A stretch of DNA of 64,000 nt from Phyto melanocephala (Eukaryota > Arthropoda > Insecta > Diptera > Rhinophoridae), in the NCBI GenBank assembly GCA_941918925.1, contig OW799237.1, positions 18,829,201 through 18,893,200 of the forward strand, written 5' to 3'. Below the pieces are notes generated by a model that saw only the letters and a program-made list of their open reading frames with translations, searched no databases and was not told where the DNA came from. Shown piece after piece: positions 34,441-44,764 of the stretch (positions are counted from its first letter, which is position 1; each line of letters begins with the position of its first letter). Position numbers and translations under genes: made by a program.

Positions 34441-34787
34441 GACAAAAAGAAAAAACTGATTAAGTCGACATAAGCTAATATTGAGATAAACACATCATTA
34501 CGATCCTTAAATTTAAAAATACCCACAGTTAAGTTCTCAGCTATTTTTGACAACTTTACAGGAAGTTATTGCGTTAAATCTTATTGCATATATTTTTTTA
34601 AAAGAACAATATTCTTTGCAATAATCAATTATTTAAACTTATAATTAAGTTAAATATACTATTTTATTTGTGTAGCGCATAATTTATTTAACTAACTAAA
34701 CTAATTTATATAACGACTAAAAAATTTAAAAGTGCTTTCCTGAAAAACTATGAAAACAGACATAAGCAGTTGTTCCTTTTTGCCACA
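34441..34787 (+). mobile_element. GTGGCAA-type MITE, copy 3
   Basis: Left end GACAAAAAGAAAAAACTGAT and right end AGTTGTTCCTTTTTGCCACA are imperfect inverted copies. The internal TAAGTCGACATAAGC and AGTGCTTTCCTGAAAAACTA match the copies at 22234 and 31513. No coding. Confidence 0.6.
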
Positions 34788-34789
34788 GA

Positions 34790-35420
34790 TATATTGTTCT
34801 TTGTTGCTGCTCAAAGCATTCTTCATTAAGGTCAATATACTTTTTCGTATGTGTGAACCAATTATCGAAACACCTTTTTAATTCCGAATGAGGTACCATG
34901 CATTTGAATAACTTTTATAGGGTTTTGGTCGTCTTAAAAACTCATACAGTCGGCTGTTTACTTTTAGGCCTATAAGCATAGATCCACGTTTTGTCACCTC
35001 TCACGATCTAATACACAAGTTTTAAATCATCGCTATAGTATTTTTAGAGCATTTCTTGTGACAAATTGACACAAGCCAAATAAACAAATCTTTTTTTTAC
35101 AGCCAAATGTTCATGACATATTGAATTTTTGTTGGTTACACTAATATTTAAGGTTGCCTCAATCTCACGATAAGTTAAATGACGATCTTAAAGTATAATT
35201 TTACACACAGCATCAATGTTTTTTTGAACAACAACAACCGATTTTGGATATGGCCACGATTGAATTCAGTAAGCCATCGATAAGCACTGGTCCTTGATGA
35301 TGCTTCATCGGTAAAAAGAAAGTTGAATTCAACGATGCATTGTTATTGATTTAATCCATGTTGAAATTTGTAAAAAGTCGCTCGAAAATTTTGACAATCT
35401 AATTAAATTTTTAAGCAGAC
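34790..35420 (-). pseudogene. mariner-like transposase pseudogene, internally deleted
   Basis: The minus strand from about 35400 gives, in order and across frameshifts: a helix-turn-helix-like YRWLTEFNRGHIQ; LTYREIEATLNISVTNKNSI; HEHLAVKKRFVYLA; a damaged 'T-W-I-Y-A-Y' block followed by VNSRLYEFLRRPKP; and then ELKRCFDNWFTHTKKYIDLN and FEQQ. These are the N-terminal, first-Asp and C-terminal ends of mariner (SETMAR-like) transposases. The middle with the second and third catalytic Asp is deleted. It is an inactive remnant of a lineage distinct from the Tc3-like copies. Confidence 0.65.
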
Positions 35421-35486
35421 ATGAATTTTTCAAGTTTCTGTAAGCAACACGAAAAGTGTTCGTACGTCAATATGTTCTAAGTACAT

Positions 35487-35697
35487 CAAGACATATTTAT
35501 TCATCAGGTACTCTTGATTCGTCAGCTGATTTTTTTTTTTTTTATTAATTATTTTTAATTTCAGCTGTCATAATACATAAATAAAAAACAATTTCCTCTC
35601 TTTTATAATTAATTTCAAATGTCAAACTTCATATATAAAAAATATAAACAAAAAATTCTCTCCGAACTGCAATTACCTGATGAATAAATATGCCTTG
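35487..35697. mobile_element. hAT-type MITE (CAAGGC), copy B
   Basis: Left end CAAGACATATTTATTCATCA and right end TGATGAATAAATATGCCTTG are inverted copies with one mismatch. The 9-bp word TAAGTACAT occurs at 35478-35486 and 35698-35706, consistent with an 8-bp duplication plus a chance base. The interior matches copy A closely. Confidence 0.85.
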
Positions 35698-37451
35698 TAA
35701 GTACATATCAGGGTACACTTATATAAGGTGGCGGTGCCAGCCCAGCTGACTATTTTTTTGTGTTCTGGAGTATGTCAAACTACATATTAAAAAAATTATT
35801 TCAAGTCCAAAATCTGTCAAACTTCATACATAAAAAAGAGAGCATAAAATCGCTCTCCTTTACGCTATCACTTTACATAAGGTGATATACGTATATTGTT
35901 TAAAATGTCAAACTCTACTGTAGCAATGTAAGTTGCCAGATTGTAGCACTGGCATTGCCAAATTTCAAATATAAAAGCCAACCCTCGTATAAAGCTATAA
36001 AGGAAGGTTATAGGAAAAATTACGTTGTCTTCTGTCCTCCCTAAAGAAGGGAAAATGAAATGTTGAACTAACTTTTTAAGAAGGTAAAGAACAGACATTT
36101 TACAAAACTTTTAAAAAAGACAATAAAAAAAGATTTTATATACTTAAATGAAAAAGTAAGTTAGCCTTCTAGATGGCCTGAAACGTAAAGACATATTAAC
36201 TTTTACCGTTGGGTAACTAGTATATGTATGTGAATAATAGATCAGTATTTACTAAAGCAATATAATCAGAAAATTAACTACTCTTCTTTGTTGTGTTCCG
36301 ATTATCTTTGATTTTTATGGAGTATTTGTGGGAAAAGTATGATTTTCAAGAACTAAATACAAATTGTTATCTTCTATTAAAAATATCTTTACCACAAGGA
36401 AGTAGACTATATATAATCTGTAGTTTTATTTTACTTTGTTTTATTACTTTTTCCTTTTTTTTTACTTTTTAAGCAGACACTATATTAAAGTTAATAACAG
36501 TAACAAATAAACAGTTTTGGGCGCGAAACAGTAAAATATTCGACTAGTTTTGTTTGGAGCAGGCGCAGTTACTAAAATGACAAAACTGTTATACAAGGGG
36601 AAATTTATTCTATTAAAAGGAAACAAATGTTGACACAGAAACTTAGCAGCAAATTAAATTTAATATCACATTTTATACACTCTTTTAAAGTTAGTCATTT
36701 AAGAATTTTGTCTTTCTTACATAACGGGTGTTTCAATTTTTCATAAGGTCCACATTGTTTAAGGTTGATCTGTTGAATGAAAAATAATAACCATAGATGG
36801 TTGTAATATTTAAAAGCATGTGCAAAGGACCGTTCGCAGTGTGGTGAATCATTTCGAGACTACTGGTTGAGTAATGTAGGTCTATGATTATATGATATGG
36901 ACGCCAACAACATGTGATTTCAATAGAACGGCTCTGTATGATCGATATATGTACCAAAGTCATTGATAATTCGTAATTTATCATGTATGCTACATAATGG
37001 CATCAACAGGCCTTTTCAACGAATAGAAAATGTCGATGATATTTTACACACACTTTGCTTTATTTAATTTACAGGATTTAAAGAGCTTAATGAAAGATTT
37101 ACACTATTAAATACAAATCAATCAGCAATTGTGGTAACTTGTTTCAATTAATAGTTTGTCCTGCCTAAGCTTATGTTTGTGAGATAAAACTGTTTGGGGA
37201 AAAAAATGTTGGTTAGTAAGTTGATAGCAGTTTTTATACCCTACACCATCGGAGGTAAAAATGTCCCAGAATTTCCCTAAAGCAGATCTTTCCAAATCAA
37301 ATAAATGAAGACTATCAGCCCATCCATCTCGTTTTTGTTGAACAAAACTTGTAAGGCCCAAGAACAATCTATAATTTATACCTTTTAAGCTTTTTTTATA
37401 AATATTTGTATTCATACTAGGTTTAAAAAATAAAAATAAATAATAAAAAAA
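35698..37451. other. AT-rich DNA, possible further MITE at its start
   Basis: From about 35715 CACTTATATAAGGTGGCGGT, and near 35870 CACTTTACATAAGGTGATAT, are related palindromic words about 160 bp apart. They may mark the ends of another small element. The rest is A/T-rich with no gene recognised. Confidence 0.35.
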
Positions 37452-38255
37452 AACAAGTAAGAGCGCTATATTCGGCCGTGCCGAATCTTATATACCCTTC
37501 ACAACGTGTAGTCATGCAATAACAGTAGTTTGTATCACCATTCATCCCATATGAAATACGTACATACATATAAAAAACATACATATATAAAAACATCCCA
37601 TTGTAAAATTATAAATTTACGTATGTATGTTAAAAAGAAAAAATAAAAAAAAAAATTTTTTAAAATTAAAAAAAAAAAATTTTAAAAATAAAATTTAAAA
37701 AAGAATTAAAATATATATAAAAAATATAAAACAAAAAAAAATAAAAAAAAAATAAAAATAAAAATTAAAAAAAAATATTAATAATAAAAATATAAAAATA
37801 TATTAAATAAAAAATAAAAAAAAAAAAAAATATATATAAAAAAATTTTTTTTGGCTCAGCTGGGATTCGATACCACGTTTTCTCTAACCAGTATACACGT
37901 TTGTATGTATGTAAGTATGTTGTTGTTGTAATGTTGTTTTTGTGAACAAAAATCGAGGTGATCGTGAGTTTTTACTCATATCTCAGTTGTTTATGTACCG
38001 ATGTTTCTGATTTTCAATACCGATCTACTCCCGAATATTTCTGATATTTTAATACCTAACCCGGTTCCAAGCGATGTCGGGGGGCTTCAAAGAGTTGATT
38101 TCAACATACACACGGACAGACTGACAGCTTAATCTATTCATAAGCTTTCAGAAAATATATACTTTATGGGGTCGGAAATGAAAATTGTAGAAATTTCACA
38201 CGGAATGACAAACCTATATACATATACCCTTTTTCACTGTGTGAAGGGTATAAAA
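37452..38255 (+). repeat. mini-me-like repeat, reference full-length copy
   Basis: The cleanest uninterrupted copy: AACAAGTAAGAGCGCTATAT, perfect hairpin TTCGGCCGTGCCGAA, TATACCCTTCACAACG, CATACATATATAAAAACATC, a long A/T tract, GTATGTAAGTATGTTGTTGT, the conserved block, a short GACA tract, GGGGTCGGAAATGAAAATTG, and GTGTGAAGGGTATAAAAA. It supplies the empty-site sequence for the Tc3-like insertion in copy 2 (37575-37595). Confidence 0.9.
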
Positions 38256-39240
38256 ACAATTAAGAGTGCTATATTTAGCGTGCCGAAACTGATAATACCC
38301 TGCTCTATCGTATACAAAGGAATTATTATGTCATAATCTATATTTAAAATTTAATGTTATACGCCATTTTGTTTTATTAATTTCGACGCGATCATTGGTT
38401 CTGAGTTTTTAATATGCAAGTCATTTTATTTGATGCCCATATTGATGGGGTTAAAAAGAATATCCATTATTTTTTTAAGGGCGCCATCTTAAATTTTAAC
38501 TGCTTGATAGCATACTGTTTTCTATTAGTCAAGCCCTTTCATTTAATACCAAAATTTAGTAGGTTGATGAGGTACATTTTTAAGTACTATCTTTGAACTA
38601 TTTATAAATTTATTGTACGCGATTTTGTAAAGGCGGTCATCATTGATTTTTAATAAAAAATCTTTTATATTCTGCCCATTCATTTGATATCTATATCAAC
38701 TATTTGAGTTGTCCAGGAGGTGAAAAAAATGGAGTTTTGCTTGTCGGTTGCCTATAACTTTGTAGGTTGTCCAACATTTTATACGAAAAGAACTAGAAGC
38801 AGAATAGTAACAACTGTGACTATAAATTATACTAGGATCGAAAAATAATTATTTTAAATATAAATAATAAACATTTTTATGGTAAAAATATGAAAACAAA
38901 AAAAAAATCCGCGGCGGTTGTGATTATTTGTTTATATCTCAGAAAGTTATAAAGCGGTTGTGTTGGATTTCAATAACAATTTATTTTTTTTCGTTCAAAA
39001 TCTTAAACTGAGTTAATTTTATATGTATAATAGTTATTCCTTTTTATTCTGAGGGCAAATAGTTTTATGCAAACGGAATTTTGGAATAATAGGAACACAA
39101 TTGTTTTTAAAACTTAAAGAAAGTAAACTCGCAGAAATCATACGAACCCTCATAAAACTGTTGAAAATACATACATATAAAAAAAATTATCCTCTCAATT
39201 TAATACTCTCATACATTTGTGTAGGGTGTAATATATTTTA
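38256..39240 (+). repeat. mini-me-like repeat, long form, joined head-to-tail to the previous copy
   Basis: Starts ACAATTAAGAGTGCTATATT directly after the previous copy's TATAAAA. The hairpin is lost (TTTAGCGTGCCGAA) and the end word is GATAATACCCTGC. Internal modules TCATTTTATTTGATGCCCAT, GCGCCATCTTAAATTTTAAC and GTCAAGCCCTTTCATTTAAT are followed by TATATCTCAGAAAGTTATAA. The tail is decayed, ending GTGTAGGGTGTAATA. Confidence 0.7.
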
Positions 39241-39649
39241 ATTTACCCGACTATAGGTTTTTTTTCTTTCTTGTCTAAGTATGTACAAACACATGCAACT
39301 AGCACATACAAACTATTCTCTTTAAATCACTTTTATCGGTAAAATGACAAGGTGAACGATGATAGCTTTATAATTGAAAAATGTATGGAAAAATTTAAGT
39401 TTAATGACAAAGAAAATTGATTAGGGGGATGTAAGGAATTTTTTAATTTCAAACTTGATGTGTTAGATAAAGAAATCTACTTAAATGTGAGACAAATTAA
39501 TAGTGAGTTTAAAAAAAATTACTATCAAAAGTTCTAACACATTTTACATTCTTAAGGATAGTGTGGAATAACTGAAATGTTTGTTCAGAACAAGTAAGAA
39601 AGGCAAATGTTATAGGATGTGACGAAGTCCTAATCCACTTCCTTTTAAT
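39241..39649. other. AT-rich spacer between opposed long-form repeats
   Basis: No gene or repeat end recognised. It separates a forward and a reverse long-form copy. Confidence 0.35.
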
Positions 39650-40712
39650 ATACCTAATAATACTTATATCCTTCATATGTATATAGCTTTGTCATTTCGT
39701 TTGCAATTTCTACAATATTTATTTCAGACCCCATAAAGTATTTTCTGAAGGCCTATGACCAGAGAAGTAGATTGAGTTATGTCCATCTGTCCGTGTACTG
39801 ATTGAAATCAACTTTAAGTAGGCCCAACTTGTTGAACATATCAGCTATTTAAATCCAGTACAATCACCACATAACTTTCTGAGATCTGAGCAAATAAACA
39901 CAACTGCTTCTCTTCTTTCCCTTATTTTTCCACATTTTCAGCACTTGACTACTTATAGGCTTGTGACTTATTATAGATATAGTAGTATGCCTCAATAGAT
40001 ATTTGTGAAAACTTTGAACAAACCAGACACTAATCAGCAAAGTTATAGGCAAACATTATTTGGCAGAGTATAAATTTTTTAATATATAAAATTTTTAAAT
40101 TTTAATAATTAGAAAATAATTAAAAATAATGTCTAAAAAAACTAACAACTCGGTTTTAAACCAACGAGATATAAGCACCAAAGTACTACTGCTTCGATAG
40201 TTTTCCTAAAATTTTGAAAGTAAGATCGATTTTTATAGTTTATATACTGCCGAAAGAGCCAATATGGGTATCAAATAAATGAGCTTGACCTGTAAAATAC
40301 TGTTAACTGTGAAAAGGTAAAAATCCAAGATGGCTTCCAAGATTAAATGGTAAATATATCTGTTACGACATTGTCTCATTTCACTTCCACATTATTGGTA
40401 TCAAAGATCTTGTAGAATACTGTTAACTATTAAAAAAAAGTGTAAAATCCAAGATGGCGTCTAAACAAATGGCTGAATTTTCTTTAACCCTATCAATATG
40501 GGTATCTAATGAAAGGGCTTGACTAATAGAAAAATATTAATATGAAAAAAATCAAAATTAAAGATGCCTTCGAAAATAACAAGGAAAATGGCGTATTATA
40601 TAAAATCTTAAATCTAGTCTAAGCTGCAATGTGGTCATTAAATCTATGTACATGGTGGTGAAGGGTATTATCAGATTCAGAATGGCCGAATAATGCACTG
40701 TTACTAGTTTAA
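39650..40712 (-). repeat. mini-me-like repeat, long form, reverse
   Basis: Tail side: ATATCCTTCATATGTATATA, TTTGTCATTTCGTTTGCAAT, GACCCCATAAAGTATTTTCT, GTCCATCTGTCCGTGTACTG. Internal modules: TCCAAGATGGCTTCCAAGAT, AATCCAAGATGGCGTCTAAA, TAATGAAAGGGCTTGACTAA. Head side: GAAGGGTATTATCAGATTCA, GAATGGCCGAATAATGCACT, GTTACTAGTT. The words near CCAAGATGG and AAAGGGCTTGAC alternate, suggesting internal unit duplication. Confidence 0.7.
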
Positions 40713-42282
40713 ATTTAATTTTCAAATAAAAATTATAAGTATTGTCTAATCTTCTAGATCTTTATAATAATATTTTGTTTTTTGTGTTGAGCTTAAGATC
40801 CCTTTTTGTTGTTTATAAAAATATTTTTTTATTAACACCAACATTTCGCTACTAAATATTGGTATAAATAAATTTTTATATAAAACAAAAAGTGATCTCA
40901 AGCTCGAAAAAAAGAACAAAATATAAATAAAAAATGATTGCGGTAAAATTTTTAGAGGTTGTCTCAAATTTTTTCATACGACTTTGCTTGAGCTGAAACA
41001 ATCTTGATGTTTTTTGACATTAAGTTGCGTGTATCAATGCCTTAATAAAGGTCTTTACTGAATTTAAATATATTTTGCTTTATTTTTGTTCCATAAATTG
41101 TTTTCAAGGAAACATAAGATTAGTAAGTTACTAATTTTTAAATTAAGAAATAATAATAAAGTTGTTCAGTACACTAGATAATTTTTAAGTTAAAATCTTA
41201 TTCCATAACTTTTGTGATACATAAACAATTTTTATTATTTTAAATAACAAACTGAGTATGAATTTCATTCAATTATGATTATGCAGTTTAGATGTAAGAA
41301 CTATTACCACAGAAGAAAAGAAATAAAGAGATAAAAAGTTAAATTCATAAAACTTCTTGTTGAAAGAACCAAAAATTGTTGTTGTTATTACTTACATACT
41401 GAAAAAAAAACCTATTTATAAATACTCTACTTTAACGCTACTGGAGATGGGGGATACAAAAGTGCAAGGAATGGAGAAAACACCCAAAAAAAATTAACGA
41501 TAACGTTTACTAGACCGCTATAAAACTGTTGTCGTGTTTAACAATTAATTTTAATTATTTCCTCTTATTTACACATCTTTCCTTTCTGTAACCCATGATG
41601 TTTATGCTATGATTTTTAAAATAATTTGTGGTTTTTCCTCTCTATGCTCTCAGACACAGTGTAATGAACGGAAATAACATTTTTAGCTTTATTTAACATT
41701 GCTGCCCTTTTATTTATAATTTTAACTGTTTACTCATACATATTATACGTGTTTAATTTTTAACCTTTTTTCTATATTCCATAGTTTGCTGTTGTAGTGG
41801 ATTATTTAATAGAAAATGATAAACATTGTCCAACTATTGGTTTGGGTAAGATTAAGGCAGAGTGTGGCTGTGGCCTTAAGATGGTTATGGTTTACAGTCA
41901 CCGACATTTGTGTGAACGATAATCATTAGTATTCACAGGATGTTATATGCGTACAATAGAGAATTTATATTATGATTATGATGGTTTCATATTTGTACAA
42001 AAATGTTGAATGTGCATGTTGTGTTATATTTTAAAGACATCTAATAAATGGTTTTGTAAATATAATATTAAAAATTAAGGAAAAATAAGACGATTTGTAG
42101 GAAATGTAATCCTAGTAAAAAACCTTTTAAATTTGTGTGTTAACTGGTCATTATTTTATACATTAGATGGTAATGTAGGGTCGTATGTCGTAATGTTGGT
42201 ATTATTATGAAATAAAATATAATGATTTGCTGGTAATGACCTTAGTAACTGCCTAATCATGTATATCATTATTTTATATAAG
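40713..42282. other. AT-rich DNA, no gene seen
   Basis: Some locally more complex sequence around 41450-41520 and 41640-41960, but no reading frame or repeat that I recognise. Confidence 0.4.
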
Positions 42283-43178
42283 AATATGTAAGAGGGCTAT
42301 ACTTACGGTTGTGCCGACTCTTATATACCCTGCACACAGTTTGTACCATTATATACATATTTAAAAAAGTATGTATTAGCGATCTCTAGCTTTTGTTGAT
42401 TTTTTTTAGCTTAATGGTAATGACCACTTTAACCCAGTTTTATGTTTTTTTATATGTGTACGTAACCAACGTTTTAAGAACTTCTATTGGAGCTGCAATC
42501 TGACTTTGTTTTAGTTAAAAAAAAACAGAGGCAATCGTATTATATTGCTCATCACTCACACATTAATTTATTTCTAAATAATTTTCAATATCAAAATTCT
42601 TGAAAGCATATCTGATAAATTGATACCAAGACATATCCATAAGGTTTATGCAACGGCGAATTCATACAACAAAGCAACTTTTCAGGGGATGTTTTATGTC
42701 AAGGTCAACTCGTATATCAGGGATGGAAATGTTGTTTTTACATATTAAATATAATAAAATTTCATTAAAAAAAGGATATACATTTTTTAAACACATTATT
42801 AATGACGCATAAGCAACATATATACATAAATTTAGCACATTTATTATCAAAAAAGTACAATCAAGTTAATTGTTTAACACCGAAACCAAAATCACATATC
42901 CTATCCCTGCAATAATAAATGAAATCAAGGCGAATTCAACCAATTTTGACAAAGTCAGTTGGACTGATAATTTCACCTGTATGAATTCGCCTTGATTGAT
43001 ACCATATAAGAGTCTAATGTATTCGTGGGATCTTAAAAAGGTCGGTTTGAACATACCTACCGACATAGTTAAATCAATTTCTTTATCTATAAGGATTCAG
43101 AAAATAAATTTTGTAGAAATTACAAACGGAATGACAAACGCAATAACACTTTAACACTCTCGTGTGAAGGGTTTAAAA
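42283..43178 (+). repeat. mini-me-like repeat interrupted by a hAT-type element
   Basis: Head AATATGTAAGAGGGCTATAC, decayed hairpin ACGGTTGTGCCGACT, TATATACCCTGCACACAG. The body reaches GATAAATTGATAC at 42626 and resumes at 42995 with ATTGATACCATATAAGAGTC. The tail ends CTCGTGTGAAGGGTTTAAAA. The uninterrupted equivalent (GAGATTGATACCATATACAG) is in the copy at 33481-34226. Confidence 0.75.
42627..42994. mobile_element. hAT-type non-autonomous element, 368 bp
   Basis: Begins CAAGACATATCCATAAGG and ends GAATTCGCCTTG. It is flanked by an exact 8-bp duplication ATTGATAC (42619-42626 and 42995-43002). The CAAG...CTTG ends and 8-bp duplication fit hAT and resemble the CAAGGC MITEs. Its right part (42923-42997) forms a perfect 16-bp-arm foldback, AATCAAGGCGAATTCA against TGAATTCGCCTTGATT; the last bases of that palindrome lie in the duplication. 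No transposase. Confidence 0.8.
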
Positions 43179-43228
43179 AAAACAAATAATAATAATTATT
43201 TATTTTATTTGACCTCTTTTTTTAAATT

Positions 43229-43489
43229 TATATATTTAATTATCCAAGCCTAAGGTCATACAACTCTTTTTATACTAAAAAAAAAAAAAAATTATTATTA
43301 GTATAAAAAAAGAAAAATTTTGTAATATTTGTTAATTTTTGTTAATTTGTTAAATTATTTTCCTGAAGATGCTACACGAAGGAATAGCGAAATATTGAAA
43401 AATAAAATATTGTTTAATTTGTGTTGCTTTTTATATATATAAAAAAAAAGAATAAAAACTGTTGTATGACCTTAGGCTTGGATAATTAA

Positions 43490-43496
<7 letters not shown>
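43229..43496. mobile_element. 268-bp foldback element with perfect 36-bp inverted ends
   Basis: Left arm 43229-43264 (TATATATTTAATTATCCAAG onward) and right arm 43461-43496 are exact inverted copies. Inside the left half a second hairpin, TTTTTATACTAA against TTAGTATAAAAA, occupies 43268-43309. The middle holds CCTGAAGATGCTACACGAAG and GCGAAATATTGAAAAATAAA, related to the motif near 8190. Target duplication is masked by surrounding TA/TAA-rich sequence. Confidence 0.75.

Positions 43497-43522
<26 letters not shown>
43497..43522. repeat. (TAA)n microsatellite
   Basis: About nine TAA units directly abut the foldback element's right end. A shorter TAA run is on its left side near 43186. Confidence 0.85.
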
Positions 43523-44442
43523 TTACATTTTTAGTTTCTGTCTGGTAACGAGTTGTCTATTTCTTTTGCTCTAGACTGTTTTTTTATAGATTCTATATAA
43601 ATGTATATTTAGAAATATCGGAAACTTTTCTCCTTATTGATATGTATTTTCCTCTAATTTTTAATAAATTTGAAAAGAAAAAAAAATATTTGAAGAAATT
43701 AATATTAGAAAAACAAAATTAAAAAAATTTAAAATTTCTATGTATATTATTGGTAGAAACCATTTCAAAAAATTTTTGACAGAAAATTAAAAATAAAATT
43801 TTTTCTATGTATATTCATAAGGTATGCATATATGCATTGCGGCAACAAACATTGAAAAGCACAGTCATTTGGATTATATATAAGTATTTACCTGCAATGC
43901 CAATTTGTTTTTCTTCAATATAAAAAAAAAACTTTATATTCTCGGTTCTATATTTTTTAAAACTTTTTAACTAAATTGCAACTGCGTATTATTTACTGTA
44001 AACAAAAATAAGTGTTGACAAATGTAGGTAAAAATTTAAACAAATTCCTGGCTCCACTGGTAAATGGTATATATATATATATATATATATATAAAACTAT
44101 CAGCTGATTAAATGCCAGTACTTTATTAATCTGCCATGGTCAACACATATTTGTTATATGTATATGTTTTTATAAAGAATTTTTTATATTTTATTTTAGG
44201 CAAATAGTGTTTTTATAGAGGCGTTGAACTGTAAATTGAAATAAGACAAATAAAAAACATTTGAAAATCCATCCAATTACTCCAATTAATTAAATATCTG
44301 TCAAATAAGCCTTTAATAATAATAAAATATACATATAGATCTGACCAACCTTTTCTGGTTATGAAAATTAGGTTGTACAGGCGTTTTGAAAATCCGTTCT
44401 AATAGTGATGGCTTACACTTAAAAAAAATAAAGTTTTCATTA
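43523..44442. other. AT-rich DNA with a (TA)n run
   Basis: A pure TA dinucleotide run lies at 44069-44094. No gene recognised. Confidence 0.45.
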
Positions 44443-44761
44443 AGGCTATCATACACGGCATGTTTTTTACGTCTGACTTGACAAATTCCACACTGATAAA
44501 AACGAACATGTCGTGTGTTACCTTTGAAACATTGCTTCTGTAAAAAACATGTGTTGAGACATCTGACAAAATTTCAATTAGAGCGGCCTCTATTTTCTTC
44601 TGTCAAAACATGTGACATCAGCCGTTGGCAGAAATCTCTGCTGCTGCAAAGCAGTCAGCGACGGTTGCCTGTAAAAGAAAAATTTTGGCAGCTTTGTAGA
44701 TTTACATATGTCTCACAAATTTTAAAGTCAGATGTAAAAAACATGACGTGTATTATAGCCT
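44443..44761. mobile_element. 319-bp MITE with TTA target duplication
   Basis: Inverted ends of 37 bp (AGGCTATCATACACGGCATG onward; right arm 44725-44761) differ at three positions. TTA flanks both sides (44440-44442 and 44762-44764). A 3-bp TTA-type duplication fits the PIF/Harbinger superfamily. ACATGT/CATGTTTTTTAC words recur inside. No coding; an open frame within is not similar to anything I know. Confidence 0.75.
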
Positions 44762-44764
44762 TTA

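Noticed and set aside
35710..35885. Separate MITE with CACTTATATAAGGTG ends
   Set aside because: The two end words are related palindromes but not clear inverted copies of each other, and no target duplication was found; only mentioned in the spacer entry.
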